DNA from: Candidatus Accumulibacter iunctus
GTDB taxonomy: Bacteria; Pseudomonadota; Gammaproteobacteria; Burkholderiales; Rhodocyclaceae
NCBI GenBank assembly: GCA_002345025.1
Contig: DDUX01000059.1
Span: 20,381 to 84,380, forward strand
Length of the DNA: 64,000 nucleotides
Direction of reading: 5' to 3'
Below are positions 1 to 7,113 of the stretch, piece after piece; the first letter of the stretch is position 1; the number at the start of each line of letters is the position of its first letter. The translations under genes were made by a program, and so were the position numbers. The notes beneath the pieces are model-generated. The model was given only the letters and a program-made list of their open reading frames with translations, made no database searches and had not been told where the DNA came from.

Positions 1-37
1 ACAGTCAGTCATTCAGTGTGTCGGGAGAACAGCGACG

Positions 38-490
38 ATGGGCCAGACGGAAAGCGTTCAGGAAGTGCTGCGACGGCTGCTGGCGAAGCAGCGCTATGCG
101 GTCCTGGCGACCGACAGCGCCGGCCAGCCCTATACCAGCCTGATGGCCTTTGCCGTCAGCGACGATCTGCGCCAGTTGACCCTGATCACCGAGCGCAGCA
201 CCCACAAGTACGCCAATCTGCGGTCGAATCCGCGCGTCGCCCTGTTCATCGACAACCGCGAGAACGTTGGCGCGGACACCCGTGACGCGGTCGCTGTGAC
301 TGCTCTCGGCGAGGCAGAGGAGGTTGCGGGCGAGGAGGAAGTGCGCCTGCGCAGCGGCTACCTCAGCCGTCATCCCTACCTCGAGTCCTTTGCCGGCTCC
401 GCCTCGTGTGCCGTCGTGCGCGTCCGGCTCAGCTCCTATGTCGTCGTGCGCCGCTTCGAGGAGGTTCTGGAGTGGCGTCCCGGTGACTGA
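38..490 (+). CDS. PPOX-class FMN-binding / HugZ-like pyridoxamine 5'-phosphate oxidase family protein
   Basis: A 150-residue cytoplasmic protein with the split-barrel flavin-reductase fold pattern: an N-terminal helix, then a strand 'YAVLATDSAGQPYTSLMAF' and 'LITERSTHKYANLRSNPRV', which is the usual FMN phosphate-binding stretch (S/T and R/K residues before 'NPRVALF'). Families of this kind bind FMN, F420 or haem; the substrate cannot be told from sequence. Length fits single-domain members. The ATG is preceded by GGGAGA with good spacing. The next gene begins 70 bp downstream on the same strand and may be cotranscribed. Family is secure, precise function is not. Confidence 0.8.
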   Translation: MGQTESVQEVLRRLLAKQRYAVLATDSAGQPYTSLMAFAVSDDLRQLTLITERSTHKYANLRSNPRVALFIDNRENVGADTRDAVAVTALGEAEEVAGEEEVRLRSGYLSRHPYLESFAGSASCAVVRVRLSSYVVVRRFEEVLEWRPGD

Positions 491-559
491 CGGCGATCGG
501 CAGCCGCTGCCGCACGCCGCGCTCGCCGCGGCGCCAGCGCTTGCCGGGAGGGCGACCGC

Positions 560-1246
560 TTGAGCGGCGCGCGCGCACCGATGCTGGTCATCTTCGACTG
601 TGATGGCGTGCTCGTCGATAGCGAGCCGATTGCCAGTCGGGTCCTCGCCGAAGCACTCAGCGAGGTCGGTTTTCCGCTGACGGCGCAGCAGGCGATCGAT
701 CGCTACACGGGGATCAGCGTCGGCGCCGTCCTGGCGCGGGTCGAGGCCGAATGGGGGCGGCGACTGCCGGCCGATTTCGCCGCTTTGCTCGGCGAACGCG
801 ACCGGGCAGCCTTTGCCGCGGAACTGCAGCCGGTGAGCGGGGTTGTCGAGATGCTCGCCGGTCTCGATCTGCCACGCTGCGTCGCCTCGTCGGGAAGCAT
901 CGAGAAGATCCGCAGCAACCTGCGCATCACCGGCCTGCTGCCGTACCTCGAGCCGCACCTGTTCAGCGCCACGATGGTGGCGCGTGGCAAGCCGGCACCC
1001 GATCTGTTCCTCCATGCGGCGGCGATGATGGCCGTGCCGCCGGCGCGTTGCGTTGTCGTCGAAGACAGCCTCGCCGGCGTCCGCGCGGCACGCGCCGCCG
1101 GCATGCGCGTCTTTGGCTTCCACGGCGGCGGCCACGCCCGCCCGGATGCCGCTGCCGCGCTGCAGGCGGCTGGTGCGACACGCGTCTTCAGCCGCCTGTG
1201 CGAGCTGCCCGGCCTGCTCGCCAGCCCGGCGCAGGCGGTGGACTGA
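560..1246 (+). CDS. HAD-superfamily hydrolase (beta-phosphoglucomutase / phosphoglycolate phosphatase-like)
   Basis: HAD hydrolase of 228 residues. Motif I 'VIFDCDGVLVDSEP' lies at about residues 10-24 (nucleophile and general acid Asp), motif II is 'CVASSGS' near 112, motif III the Lys in 'RGKPAPDLF', and motif IV 'CVVVEDSLAGVRAARAAGM' near 180, so the active site is complete. The helical cap lies between motifs I and II, as in subfamily IA phosphatases and phosphomutases acting on small phosphometabolites. I chose the TTG at 560 because GGGAGG sits just upstream; an ATG at 581 would remove only seven residues but has no ribosome-binding site. Substrate unknown. Confidence 0.88.
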   Translation: MSGARAPMLVIFDCDGVLVDSEPIASRVLAEALSEVGFPLTAQQAIDRYTGISVGAVLARVEAEWGRRLPADFAALLGERDRAAFAAELQPVSGVVEMLAGLDLPRCVASSGSIEKIRSNLRITGLLPYLEPHLFSATMVARGKPAPDLFLHAAAMMAVPPARCVVVEDSLAGVRAARAAGMRVFGFHGGGHARPDAAAALQAAGATRVFSRLCELPGLLASPAQAVD

Positions 1247-1271
1247 GGGCGCCGGGCCGCCGGCTGCCAGG

Positions 1272-2717
1272 TCAGTGGCTGTCGCCGCCGGGGCGGCTGG
1301 CGGCGGGCGCCACTTTCGGCAGCACGATGTCGAAGCGCACCCCCTGTCCTGGCTGGCCGTCGACGGCGAGCGTGCCGCCGAGGACGCTGCTGACGAGGTT
1401 ATGGCTGATGTACAGCCCGAGGCCGCTGCCGCCGCTGCCCAGCCGGGTGGTGAAGAAGGGATCGAAGATGCGATCCCGGATGCTGTCGGCGATTCCCTTG
1501 CCGTCGTCGCTGTAGCAGAGGCGGATGTGCCCGTCGTCGACCGCGCTGGCCGCGAGCCTGATCAGGCCGCGATCGACGCCGTCAAAGCCGTGCAGCAGCG
1601 AGTTGCTGACCAGATTGGTGAGCACCTGCTCGAGCGGGCTGGGATAGCTGTCGAGCTGCAGCCCGGCGGGAATGTCGAGTTCGACGCGCTGCTGGCGACC
1701 CTTGAACTGCGGCCGCAGGCTGGCGACCAGCTGCTCGACCGTCTGCCGCAGGTCGAAGACGCGGCGGCGGATGCTCGCCTGGTCGATCGCCACCTGCTTG
1801 AACTGGCTGATCAGCTCGGCAGCGCGCGCGGTGTTGCGGTCGAGCAGCCGGGCAGCTTCCTGGCAACGGCCGACGAAGGCAGCGAGTTGCGAGCGACGCA
1901 GCGGACCGGATTCGCAAGCGTGGGCGAACTCCTCCACCTGTTCCGCCAGCGCACCCGCGACGACGCGGGCATTGCCGAGCGGGGTGTTGAGTTCGTGCGC
2001 GACGCCGGCGACCAGGTGGCCCAGGGCCGCCAGCTTTTCACTCTGCACCAGCTGGCGCATGGCCTGCCGCAACTCGGCCGTACGCTCGCCGACAAGAGTC
2101 TCGAGGTGCTGCCGATGTTTCTGCAATTCGGCTTCGGCCCGCTTGCGCTCACTGATGTCGCGCACGAAGGCGATGCTGTAGGCCTCCCCGCCGTACTCGA
2201 AATGGCTGGCCGAGAGTTCCACCGGCAAGGTTGAACCGTCCTTGCGGCGGCGCTCACTCTCGCTGGTCAGCGAGCCGGCCGCCCGCAGCGTCTGCCAGTG
2301 CGCCTGCCAGCGCGTCTCGGCGTCGGGCCGCGGATCGACATCGACCACGCGCATCTGCAGCAGCTCCTCGCGGCGGTAACCGAGGATGCGGCACATTTCG
2401 CGATTGGCGTAAAGGTAGCGGCCGTCGGCCCTTGCCCAGGCGATCGCCAGCGAAGCACGATCGATGGCGAAACGGGTGAGCTGCAGGCGCTCCTCGCTGG
2501 CGCGCAGGGCGCGGCCGGCGCGGGCGGATTCGGCAGCGCGCCTCTTCACTTGCCGCCTGTCCGCGAGCGGTCGGGAGCGTGCCGCCGCACGTGTGCATGA
2601 GGCTGCCGCATGCGTCGCCAGCCCGCTCGTGGCGCCCGCTGCAGTCGTCGCTGGTTGGCGCCGGGCCTGGCTGCCTGGCGCACGCTGCTCAACCCTGCCG
2701 CTCGATCCACGCGGCAA
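1272..2717 (-). CDS. PAS-domain sensor histidine kinase (cytoplasmic, orphan)
   Basis: Predicted 481-residue histidine kinase. Order: a low-complexity Arg/Ala-rich N terminus (1-70), a PAS domain with PAC end 'FVRDISERKRAEAEL' (about 75-200), a coiled linker, the HisKA box 'LGHLVAGVAHELNTPLGNA' with His about 241, and an HATPase domain with N-box 'NLVSNSLLHGF' (about 368), G1 'DDGKGI' (about 404), F-box 'FFTTR' and G2 'GSGGSGLGLYI'. No membrane segment is seen, so sensing should be cytoplasmic through the PAS pocket. No response regulator is adjacent. The N-terminal 29 bp overlap the upstream hydrolase; the Arg/Ala-rich stretch looks artefactual, so the true start may lie some 60 codons inside. 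Confidence 0.9.
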   Translation of the reverse strand: MPRGSSGRVEQRAPGSQARRQPATTAAGATSGLATHAAASCTRAAARSRPLADRRQVKRRAAESARAGRALRASEERLQLTRFAIDRASLAIAWARADGRYLYANREMCRILGYRREELLQMRVVDVDPRPDAETRWQAHWQTLRAAGSLTSESERRRKDGSTLPVELSASHFEYGGEAYSIAFVRDISERKRAEAELQKHRQHLETLVGERTAELRQAMRQLVQSEKLAALGHLVAGVAHELNTPLGNARVVAGALAEQVEEFAHACESGPLRRSQLAAFVGRCQEAARLLDRNTARAAELISQFKQVAIDQASIRRRVFDLRQTVEQLVASLRPQFKGRQQRVELDIPAGLQLDSYPSPLEQVLTNLVSNSLLHGFDGVDRGLIRLAASAVDDGHIRLCYSDDGKGIADSIRDRIFDPFFTTRLGSGGSGLGLYISHNLVSSVLGGTLAVDGQPGQGVRFDIVLPKVAPAASRPGGDSH

Positions 2718-3486
2718 TCCTTTCGGCGGCTGCCTGCCAGTGTGCGTCGAGCATCAGCGTATGGCCGGCGCACGGAATCACGGCCACCTCGGCGCGCCAG
2801 CGGGCGGCGGTGAAGCCGACGACCGCGGGCGGGAAGACGGCGTCCGCTTCGCCGCCGACGACGAGAACCGGCAACGAAGGCCGCCGGCGACCGATGCGCA
2901 TGGCCAGCAGGCTGAGATCGAGCAGCGCGCGGCGTGACTCGTCCTGGAACAGCGGTGCAAAGCGCAGCAGATCGTCGGTGCTCGTCTCGGCGGAGTAATA
3001 GACCTCGCGTATCGTGCGCAGGCTCTCCACGGCGCAGTCGCCGTGCGTGGCACGTGCTTGCTGGTCGAAGAAGGCAGGTTTGGTGAGGGCGATCGTCATC
3101 GTTGCGCCGAGGATGCCGCCCGGCGGCACCGGCGCCATCAGCACTGCTGCCGGTGCCGATTCGCGCTCGAGGTGCCGCTCGACGACGACGCAACCCATCG
3201 AGTGGCCGACCAGCACGGCTGGCTGGCCGAGTTCGCGCACCACCTGTGTCAGGTCGTCGGCGTAGTCATCGACGCTGAAGCCGTGCAGGCGTTCGCGGCC
3301 TTCACTGCGGCCATGACCCGACAGGTCGAGGGCATGGCAATCGAACCCCCGGCGGCTGAACCAGGGAAGGAAATACTCGCCCCAGCAGGCGGCCGTCGCG
3401 TAGCCGCCGTGGACGAAGAGCAGCGGCGGCAGATCCTTCCGGCCGACAGCCGGGTGGTGCAGGGTATGGATACGTCGCAGCTTCAT
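2689..3486 (-). CDS. alpha/beta-fold hydrolase (lysophospholipase-like)
   Basis: A 265-residue alpha/beta hydrolase. It begins 'MKLRRIHTLHHPAVGRKDLPPLLFVHGGYATAA' (oxyanion HGG), then 'LDLSGHGRSEG', the nucleophile elbow 'VGHSMG', an acidic 'VVGGEADAVFPP' and the catalytic 'CAGHTLMLD' His near the C terminus; the triad is complete. This pattern matches serine esterases or lysophospholipases. The reading frame is open 61 codons further upstream, but that extension would overlap the divergent Card1-like gene at 3658 and has unnatural composition, so I start at the ATG at 3486. It is transcribed toward the histidine kinase gene and overlaps its 5' end. Substrate unknown. Confidence 0.85.
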   Translation of the reverse strand: MKLRRIHTLHHPAVGRKDLPPLLFVHGGYATAACWGEYFLPWFSRRGFDCHALDLSGHGRSEGRERLHGFSVDDYADDLTQVVRELGQPAVLVGHSMGCVVVERHLERESAPAAVLMAPVPPGGILGATMTIALTKPAFFDQQARATHGDCAVESLRTIREVYYSAETSTDDLLRFAPLFQDESRRALLDLSLLAMRIGRRRPSLPVLVVGGEADAVFPPAVVGFTAARWRAEVAVIPCAGHTLMLDAHWQAAAERIAAWIERQG

Positions 3487-3625
3487 GGTCGCCGGAAGAA
3501 GGGCATCGTCGTTGCAGGAGAGTTGGCGCCGCCCCCCGGTTGATCGGCTGACGCGGCTGACGACAGTATCGCAGGCTCTGCCCGCAACGGGCAAGGCGAA
3601 CGCCTTTGCCGGAAAGAGGAGCAGA

Positions 3626-3646
3626 ATGGCGCTTTCTCGACGCTGA
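3626..3646 (+). other. six-codon leader mini-ORF before the Card1-like gene
   Basis: A strong ribosome-binding sequence (AAGAGGAG) is followed by an ATG opening a six-codon reading frame (MALSRR, stop at 3644-3646). It ends 11 nt before the ATG of the Card1-like gene, which has no Shine-Dalgarno of its own. This could make translation of the nuclease depend on reinitiation. It could equally be chance. Confidence 0.3.
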
Positions 3647-3657
3647 CCGGTCCGCGC

Positions 3658-4905
3658 ATGCCGTTTCAACCCCGCATCCTTGTTTGCCTGGCTTCCGACC
3701 AGATCATGCAGAACACCTTGCCGGCACTACGCCTGCGGCCGGCGCAGGTGGTCATCGCCTGCTCGGATTCGGAGCAGGCGCGAAGCGGGGCCCTGCTGGT
3801 CAGCCGCGTGCTGCAGAATGCCGGCTGGCCGAGCGACGCCGTCACCGTCGTCAGGAACACGCCCGACCACGATCTCGGCAGCGTCACCCGCTACGCACGC
3901 GAGCTCGCTGCCCGCCTGCAGCACGAGCATCCGGGAATGCCGATCGACCTCAACGCGAGCGGCGGTACGAAGGTGATGTCTTTCGGCTTCGTCGGCGCCT
4001 TTGCCGATCTCGGGGACGCCTGGTACTGCGATACCCGGCACGGACTGCTCGAGCACCTGGGTGGGGCGGCGGCGCTTGAACTGCCGGCCGACATGCTGCG
4101 CCTCACCGATCTACTGCAGATGCAGGGTTATCGCGTGCGCACCGAGCTGACGTGGAGTCCCGAATTCGCCCGCGCCGCTGCCGCCCGCGCCGCCCTGACC
4201 GAACGCCTGGTGCGGCAGGCGCCGCAGCTCAACGGCTTCTTCGGCTACGCCAACCGGTTGGCGCGCGCGGCGCTGCCGCAGATGCGTCCGGATGGCAGCA
4301 TCGTCCGTTCGTTTCGCGCCGAGGTACTCGCCGAAAGTACATTGTTCGCCGCCACGCATGAATTCGCCGGCGCCTTCGAGCAGGCGGACATCTGGCGTTG
4401 GGATGGCGATCGCAGCTTCCTCTTCGGCAGCGAGGCAGCGGCCCGCTATGCCGGTGGCGGCTGGCTCGAGGAATGGGTCTGGCTGACGCTGGCCGGCCTG
4501 CAGGCCGATGGGCTGTTGCCGGATGGTCACTGGGGAAGCAACCTGCGGATCGACGGCGGCCCGGGAATACCCGAGATGGCCGGCTACGAACTCGACGCCG
4601 CGCTCGTCTGGCGCAACCAGTTGCTGGTCCTGGAATGCAAGACCGGCATCCAGATCAGCACCGAGGGCGGCAGCCAGTCGATACTCAACCGTCTCGACAG
4701 CCTGCGCCGGCATGTCGGCGGCGCCCTCGGCGAAACCTGGCTGCTTACCGCGAGGCGCCTGCAGCACGGTCCCGGCGATGCGGCGCGCGAACGTGCGCGT
4801 GCCTACCGCATCCGCCTGCTCGAGCCGGCGCAACTGGGCGAGTTGCGCGCCGAGATCGCTGCCTGGATGGGCCTTGCCACCGCCGGGCCGGCGGAGACGC
4901 CCTGA
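3658..4905 (+). CDS. Card1/Can2-like (DUF1887) CARF-domain PD-(D/E)xK nuclease
   Basis: A 415-residue protein with the two-domain layout of DUF1887/Card1/Can2 nucleases. The N-terminal Rossmann-like CARF domain (about 1-150) carries 'DLNASGGTKVMSFG' (residues 97-110), the conserved (T/S)GGTK cyclic-oligoadenylate pocket motif. The C-terminal half has a restriction-endonuclease core: Glu near 271 ('WLEEWVW'), 'YELDAALV' with Asp 313, and 'LLVLECKTG' with Glu 326 and Lys 328, the D...ExK catalytic set. Known relatives are cA4-activated DNA/RNA nucleases of type III CRISPR immunity. No cas gene or CRISPR array is visible here, so it is either an orphan, served by a locus elsewhere, or wired to another cyclic nucleotide source. 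Divergent from the hydrolase gene. Confidence 0.87.
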   Translation: MPFQPRILVCLASDQIMQNTLPALRLRPAQVVIACSDSEQARSGALLVSRVLQNAGWPSDAVTVVRNTPDHDLGSVTRYARELAARLQHEHPGMPIDLNASGGTKVMSFGFVGAFADLGDAWYCDTRHGLLEHLGGAAALELPADMLRLTDLLQMQGYRVRTELTWSPEFARAAAARAALTERLVRQAPQLNGFFGYANRLARAALPQMRPDGSIVRSFRAEVLAESTLFAATHEFAGAFEQADIWRWDGDRSFLFGSEAAARYAGGGWLEEWVWLTLAGLQADGLLPDGHWGSNLRIDGGPGIPEMAGYELDAALVWRNQLLVLECKTGIQISTEGGSQSILNRLDSLRRHVGGALGETWLLTARRLQHGPGDAARERARAYRIRLLEPAQLGELRAEIAAWMGLATAGPAETP

Positions 4906-4991
4906 AGAAGCCTTTTCTGCGGTAGAATCGCCCTCGCCCGGCAGCAAATGGGGCGACGTTCCGTCACGGTCGAGCAAGTCTGGAGAAAGCG

Positions 4992-5177
4992 ATGCAAGTG
5001 CAACCATTCGATCTGAATGACATCATCCACGAACCCTCCGACGAGCAGCTCGACGATCTGATGGAAGCGGTTGCCGCAGCGGCACGCCGGCACGCCGATG
5101 CCGCGCGGGCGCAACTGATGCTCCGACTGCGGGCCGAGATCTCGGCAATCAATCCCCCTTTCCGCCGCGAGGCATGA
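4992..5177 (+). CDS. small acidic helical protein, putative partner/antitoxin of the zeta-toxin-like kinase
   Basis: A 61-residue protein rich in Asp/Glu and Ala ('DDLMEAVAAAARRHADAAR'), predicted almost wholly helical. It has a good ribosome-binding site (GGAGAAAG) and its stop overlaps the start of the downstream P-loop kinase by four bases (ATGA), so translation of the two should be coupled. Small upstream partners of this type commonly neutralise or regulate zeta-like toxins, but I recognise no antitoxin family; the role is inferred only from position and size. Confidence 0.6.
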   Translation: MQVQPFDLNDIIHEPSDEQLDDLMEAVAAAARRHADAARAQLMLRLRAEISAINPPFRREA

Positions 5178-5830
5178 CCCCGGGGGCGAGACCCCGGTTG
5201 ATCGTCGTCGCCGGGCCCAATGGCTCGGGCAAGACCTCGATCACGCAGCAACTCCTGATGCACGAGTGGATGGGTGGCTGCGTCTACGTCAATCCGGATT
5301 TCATCGCTCGCGATGAGTTCGGCGACTGGAACTCGCCCGCGGCGGTCATCCAGGCGGCGCAGCGGGCGACCGAGATCCGCGAGCAGTGCCTCGAGCGCGG
5401 TGCCAGCCTGGCTTTTGAAACCGTCCTCTCGGCAGCCGACAAGCTCGACTACATTCGCCGCGCACGTGATGCCGGCTTCTTCATCCGCCTCTTCTTCGTC
5501 GGCACCGACGACCCGTCGATCAACGCCAAGCGCGTTGCCATGCGCGTGATGGAGGGCGGCCACGACGTGCCGATTCCAAAGATCATCGCTCGCTATACCA
5601 GATCGCTGGCCTACTGCTATTTCGTCGCCTGGCTTGCCGACCGCACCTACCTCTACGACAACTCGATCGACAACGCGCGCGCCCGGCTGCTGTTTCGCGC
5701 CTCGGAGGGCCGCATCGTAAAGACCTACGGCGAGATCAACCCGTGGGCGCGGGAAATCGTGCAACGGCTTCTGCCGGCAGTGTCGGACGACCTGTCGGTG
5801 TTGCCCGCCGGCGCCTCCCCTGCCGGCTGA
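5174..5830 (+). CDS. zeta-toxin-like P-loop kinase
   Basis: A 218-residue P-loop protein. The Walker A motif 'VVAGPNGSGKTS' sits at about residues 11-22, followed by 'NPDFIA' and 'LAFETVLS' (substrate pocket region) and 'AMRVMEGGHDVP', the Arg-containing GGH.VP segment typical of zeta-type toxins. Zeta toxins phosphorylate UDP-N-acetylglucosamine and block peptidoglycan synthesis; many stand-alone chromosomal members are less well characterised, so toxicity is not certain. Starts within the stop of a 61-residue partner gene (4-bp overlap), an arrangement expected for a toxin-antitoxin pair. Confidence 0.82.
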   Translation: MTPGARPRLIVVAGPNGSGKTSITQQLLMHEWMGGCVYVNPDFIARDEFGDWNSPAAVIQAAQRATEIREQCLERGASLAFETVLSAADKLDYIRRARDAGFFIRLFFVGTDDPSINAKRVAMRVMEGGHDVPIPKIIARYTRSLAYCYFVAWLADRTYLYDNSIDNARARLLFRASEGRIVKTYGEINPWAREIVQRLLPAVSDDLSVLPAGASPAG

Positions 5831-5941
5831 GCGGAACCCTGCGCGCCTTCCGGAGTGGCCGCGTGCGTCAATTCGCCACATTCCTGCGTCCGACGACGCG
5901 ACCTAGAATTCCGCCTGTCACCAATCAGGGCGAGAGTCGTC

Positions 5942-6121
5942 ATGCGGTTTGCCAGGAAGGCCGTTGCGCTGGCTGTTGTTACCGCCCTTGCCGGAGCTGG
6001 TGGGGGCGTCATCGCCGAGCAAGCTTCGGCAACGCCGATCGGCAGCGACGCGCAAGACGTCGTTGCCAGCACGCTGCTCGTCGGCCCGACCGTGCCTGGA
6101 ACCGTGCTTGCTGACCGGTGA
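5942..6121 (+). CDS. small exported protein
   Basis: A 59-residue product starting 'MRFARKAVALAVVTALAG' with a classic Sec signal peptide (RK-positive N terminus, Ala/Val hydrophobic core, probable cleavage after 'EQASA') and about 30 mature residues without Cys or clear motif. The frame is open upstream to 5855, but the ATG at 5942 gives the signal peptide and has a GAGAG element ahead. Its stop lies seven bases before the Crp/Fnr gene, so they are probably cotranscribed. No family recognised; a real but uncertain small gene. Confidence 0.5.
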   Translation: MRFARKAVALAVVTALAGAGGGVIAEQASATPIGSDAQDVVASTLLVGPTVPGTVLADR

Positions 6122-6128
6122 GCCGCCG

Positions 6129-6779
6129 ATGAAGCCGGAGCAGCCCCGGACACGGGCGGCGGATGAAGCGCGCCGCGGTCGGTCGCCGACAGCCGGCGAC
6201 CGACCGTGCAGGGTGAGCTTCGCCCGCGGTCAGCGCATCTACTCGGGCGCCGGCCGGGGCAGCGCCTGGCGCGTGCTGAGCGGGTCGATTCGCCTCGACC
6301 GCGAGGAACCCACCGGCGAGCAGAGCTTTTCCGGTCTCGCCGTCAGGGGTGACATCATCGGTGCCGAAACGCTGCTCTTCGAGCGCTACAGCTTCAGCGC
6401 CACCGCTCTCGCCGATTGCGTCCTCGTTCCCTGGCCGGAGACACGTTCCGCAGCCGCTGGCGAGTCGTTGCTGCGTACGTTCGCCAAGGCCGAGCGGCGG
6501 GCGGCGGAAGTCATTGCCCTGCGTTGTGGTCAGGCCGCCGAGCGGGTGCGTCGTCTCGTGCTGATGCTGGCGCAGGCGCCGGAAGACGAAGGCGCCGCTC
6601 CGGGAGAGTTGCAGGTCGTCCTGCCGTCACGGCAGGACATGGCGGAAATCACGGCACTGACGCTCGAGACCGTGTCGCGCATGGTCAGCCAGTTGCGCCA
6701 GGCAGGGATGCTGGCGCCGCAGCGCCTCGGCAGTCACTTCTCACAGCGCCGATTCAGCGTTCGAGCGCCGGCGGACTAA
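6129..6779 (+). CDS. Crp/Fnr-family transcriptional regulator
   Basis: A 216-residue regulator. The N-terminal half has the cyclic-nucleotide-binding barrel pattern ('GSAWRVLSGSIRLDREE', 'LAVRGDIIGAETLLFERYSFSATALADC'). A long helix follows, then a winged helix-turn-helix 'LPSRQDMAEITALTLETVSR' (about 165-185), the recognition helix of the Crp/Fnr family. The Fnr-type N-terminal cysteine cluster is absent, so it is not an Fe-S oxygen sensor; the ligand is unknown. I chose the ATG at 6129, seven bases after the small exported-protein gene, because the open frame upstream merely overlaps that gene. It is the only DNA-binding regulator near the ion-transport genes that follow. Confidence 0.88.
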   Translation: MKPEQPRTRAADEARRGRSPTAGDRPCRVSFARGQRIYSGAGRGSAWRVLSGSIRLDREEPTGEQSFSGLAVRGDIIGAETLLFERYSFSATALADCVLVPWPETRSAAAGESLLRTFAKAERRAAEVIALRCGQAAERVRRLVLMLAQAPEDEGAAPGELQVVLPSRQDMAEITALTLETVSRMVSQLRQAGMLAPQRLGSHFSQRRFSVRAPAD

Positions 6780-6815
6780 GCGCGCTGATTGTCCGCCGCT
6801 CGCCGGCAGCCGCTT

Positions 6816-6926
6816 TAATGTGAAAGTCGCGTCTGCGACTCGCGAATCTCCCTTCTCCCGTGCGCGGGAGAAGGGCCGGGGCTGAGGGAAACGGTCATGA
6901 CTTTCATCATCGAAAGTCATGACCGT
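6816..6926. repeat. REP-like hairpin element, copy 1
   Basis: A 111-bp non-coding element with two strong hairpins. The first is CTTCTCCCG-TGCG-CGGGAGAAG near 6853-6874; the second is a perfect 15-bp inverted repeat, 6891-6905 against 6912-6926, around a 6-bp loop. Between them is 'GGCCGGGGCTGAGGG'. A related element lies at 42656-42740. It splits a short sequence that is contiguous at 11088-11152, which looks like insertion into a duplicated segment. Short GGGAGAAGG...GGGG(N)TGAGGG intergenic repeats are common in GC-rich proteobacteria. Confidence 0.75.
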
Positions 6927-6975
6927 CAGATGCGCTCGGCGCGAACCCTGATCGCGGTGCGCGCGTCGGCTTCGA
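6927..6975 (-). pseudogene. duplicated 3' tip of the CNNM-B gene at 11103
   Basis: These 49 bases match 11104-11152, the last codons of the minus-strand CNNM-B gene, with about two mismatches by eye. The 16 bases before the hairpin element (6800-6815) match 11088-11103, which directly precedes them in the intact copy. So the nhaD/CNNM junction has been copied here and then interrupted by the 111-bp element. Not functional. The rest of 6780-7113 holds only the next gene's leader; no other gene is seen. Confidence 0.72.
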
Positions 6976-7113
6976 TGAGCGACGAGAGCCGGGTCCTGGT
7001 CGCTGCCCCTTTCGGCTTCTTTCTCACCGCTTTTCAGACAAACGCCCTCGCTGGCCGGATCTTGGCCAATTTCATGTTTTTGTGGTAGCTTCGCGAGCGA
7101 GGAGGAGAGAGAT

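Noticed and set aside
3541..6200. Search for a CRISPR array or cas genes around the Card1-like nuclease
   Set aside because: No regularly spaced direct repeats and no Cas10, Cas5/7 or Cas6-like protein nearby.
6897..7088. 63-codon plus-strand frame in the gap before the first DUF1538 gene
   Set aside because: It starts inside the hairpin element and runs through the duplicated CNNM tip in antisense; not a gene.
7063..7096. Possible sigma-70 promoter (TTGGCC, 18-base spacer, TAGCTT) before the first DUF1538 gene
   Set aside because: Both boxes match poorly and the spacing is not ideal; not reliable enough to list.
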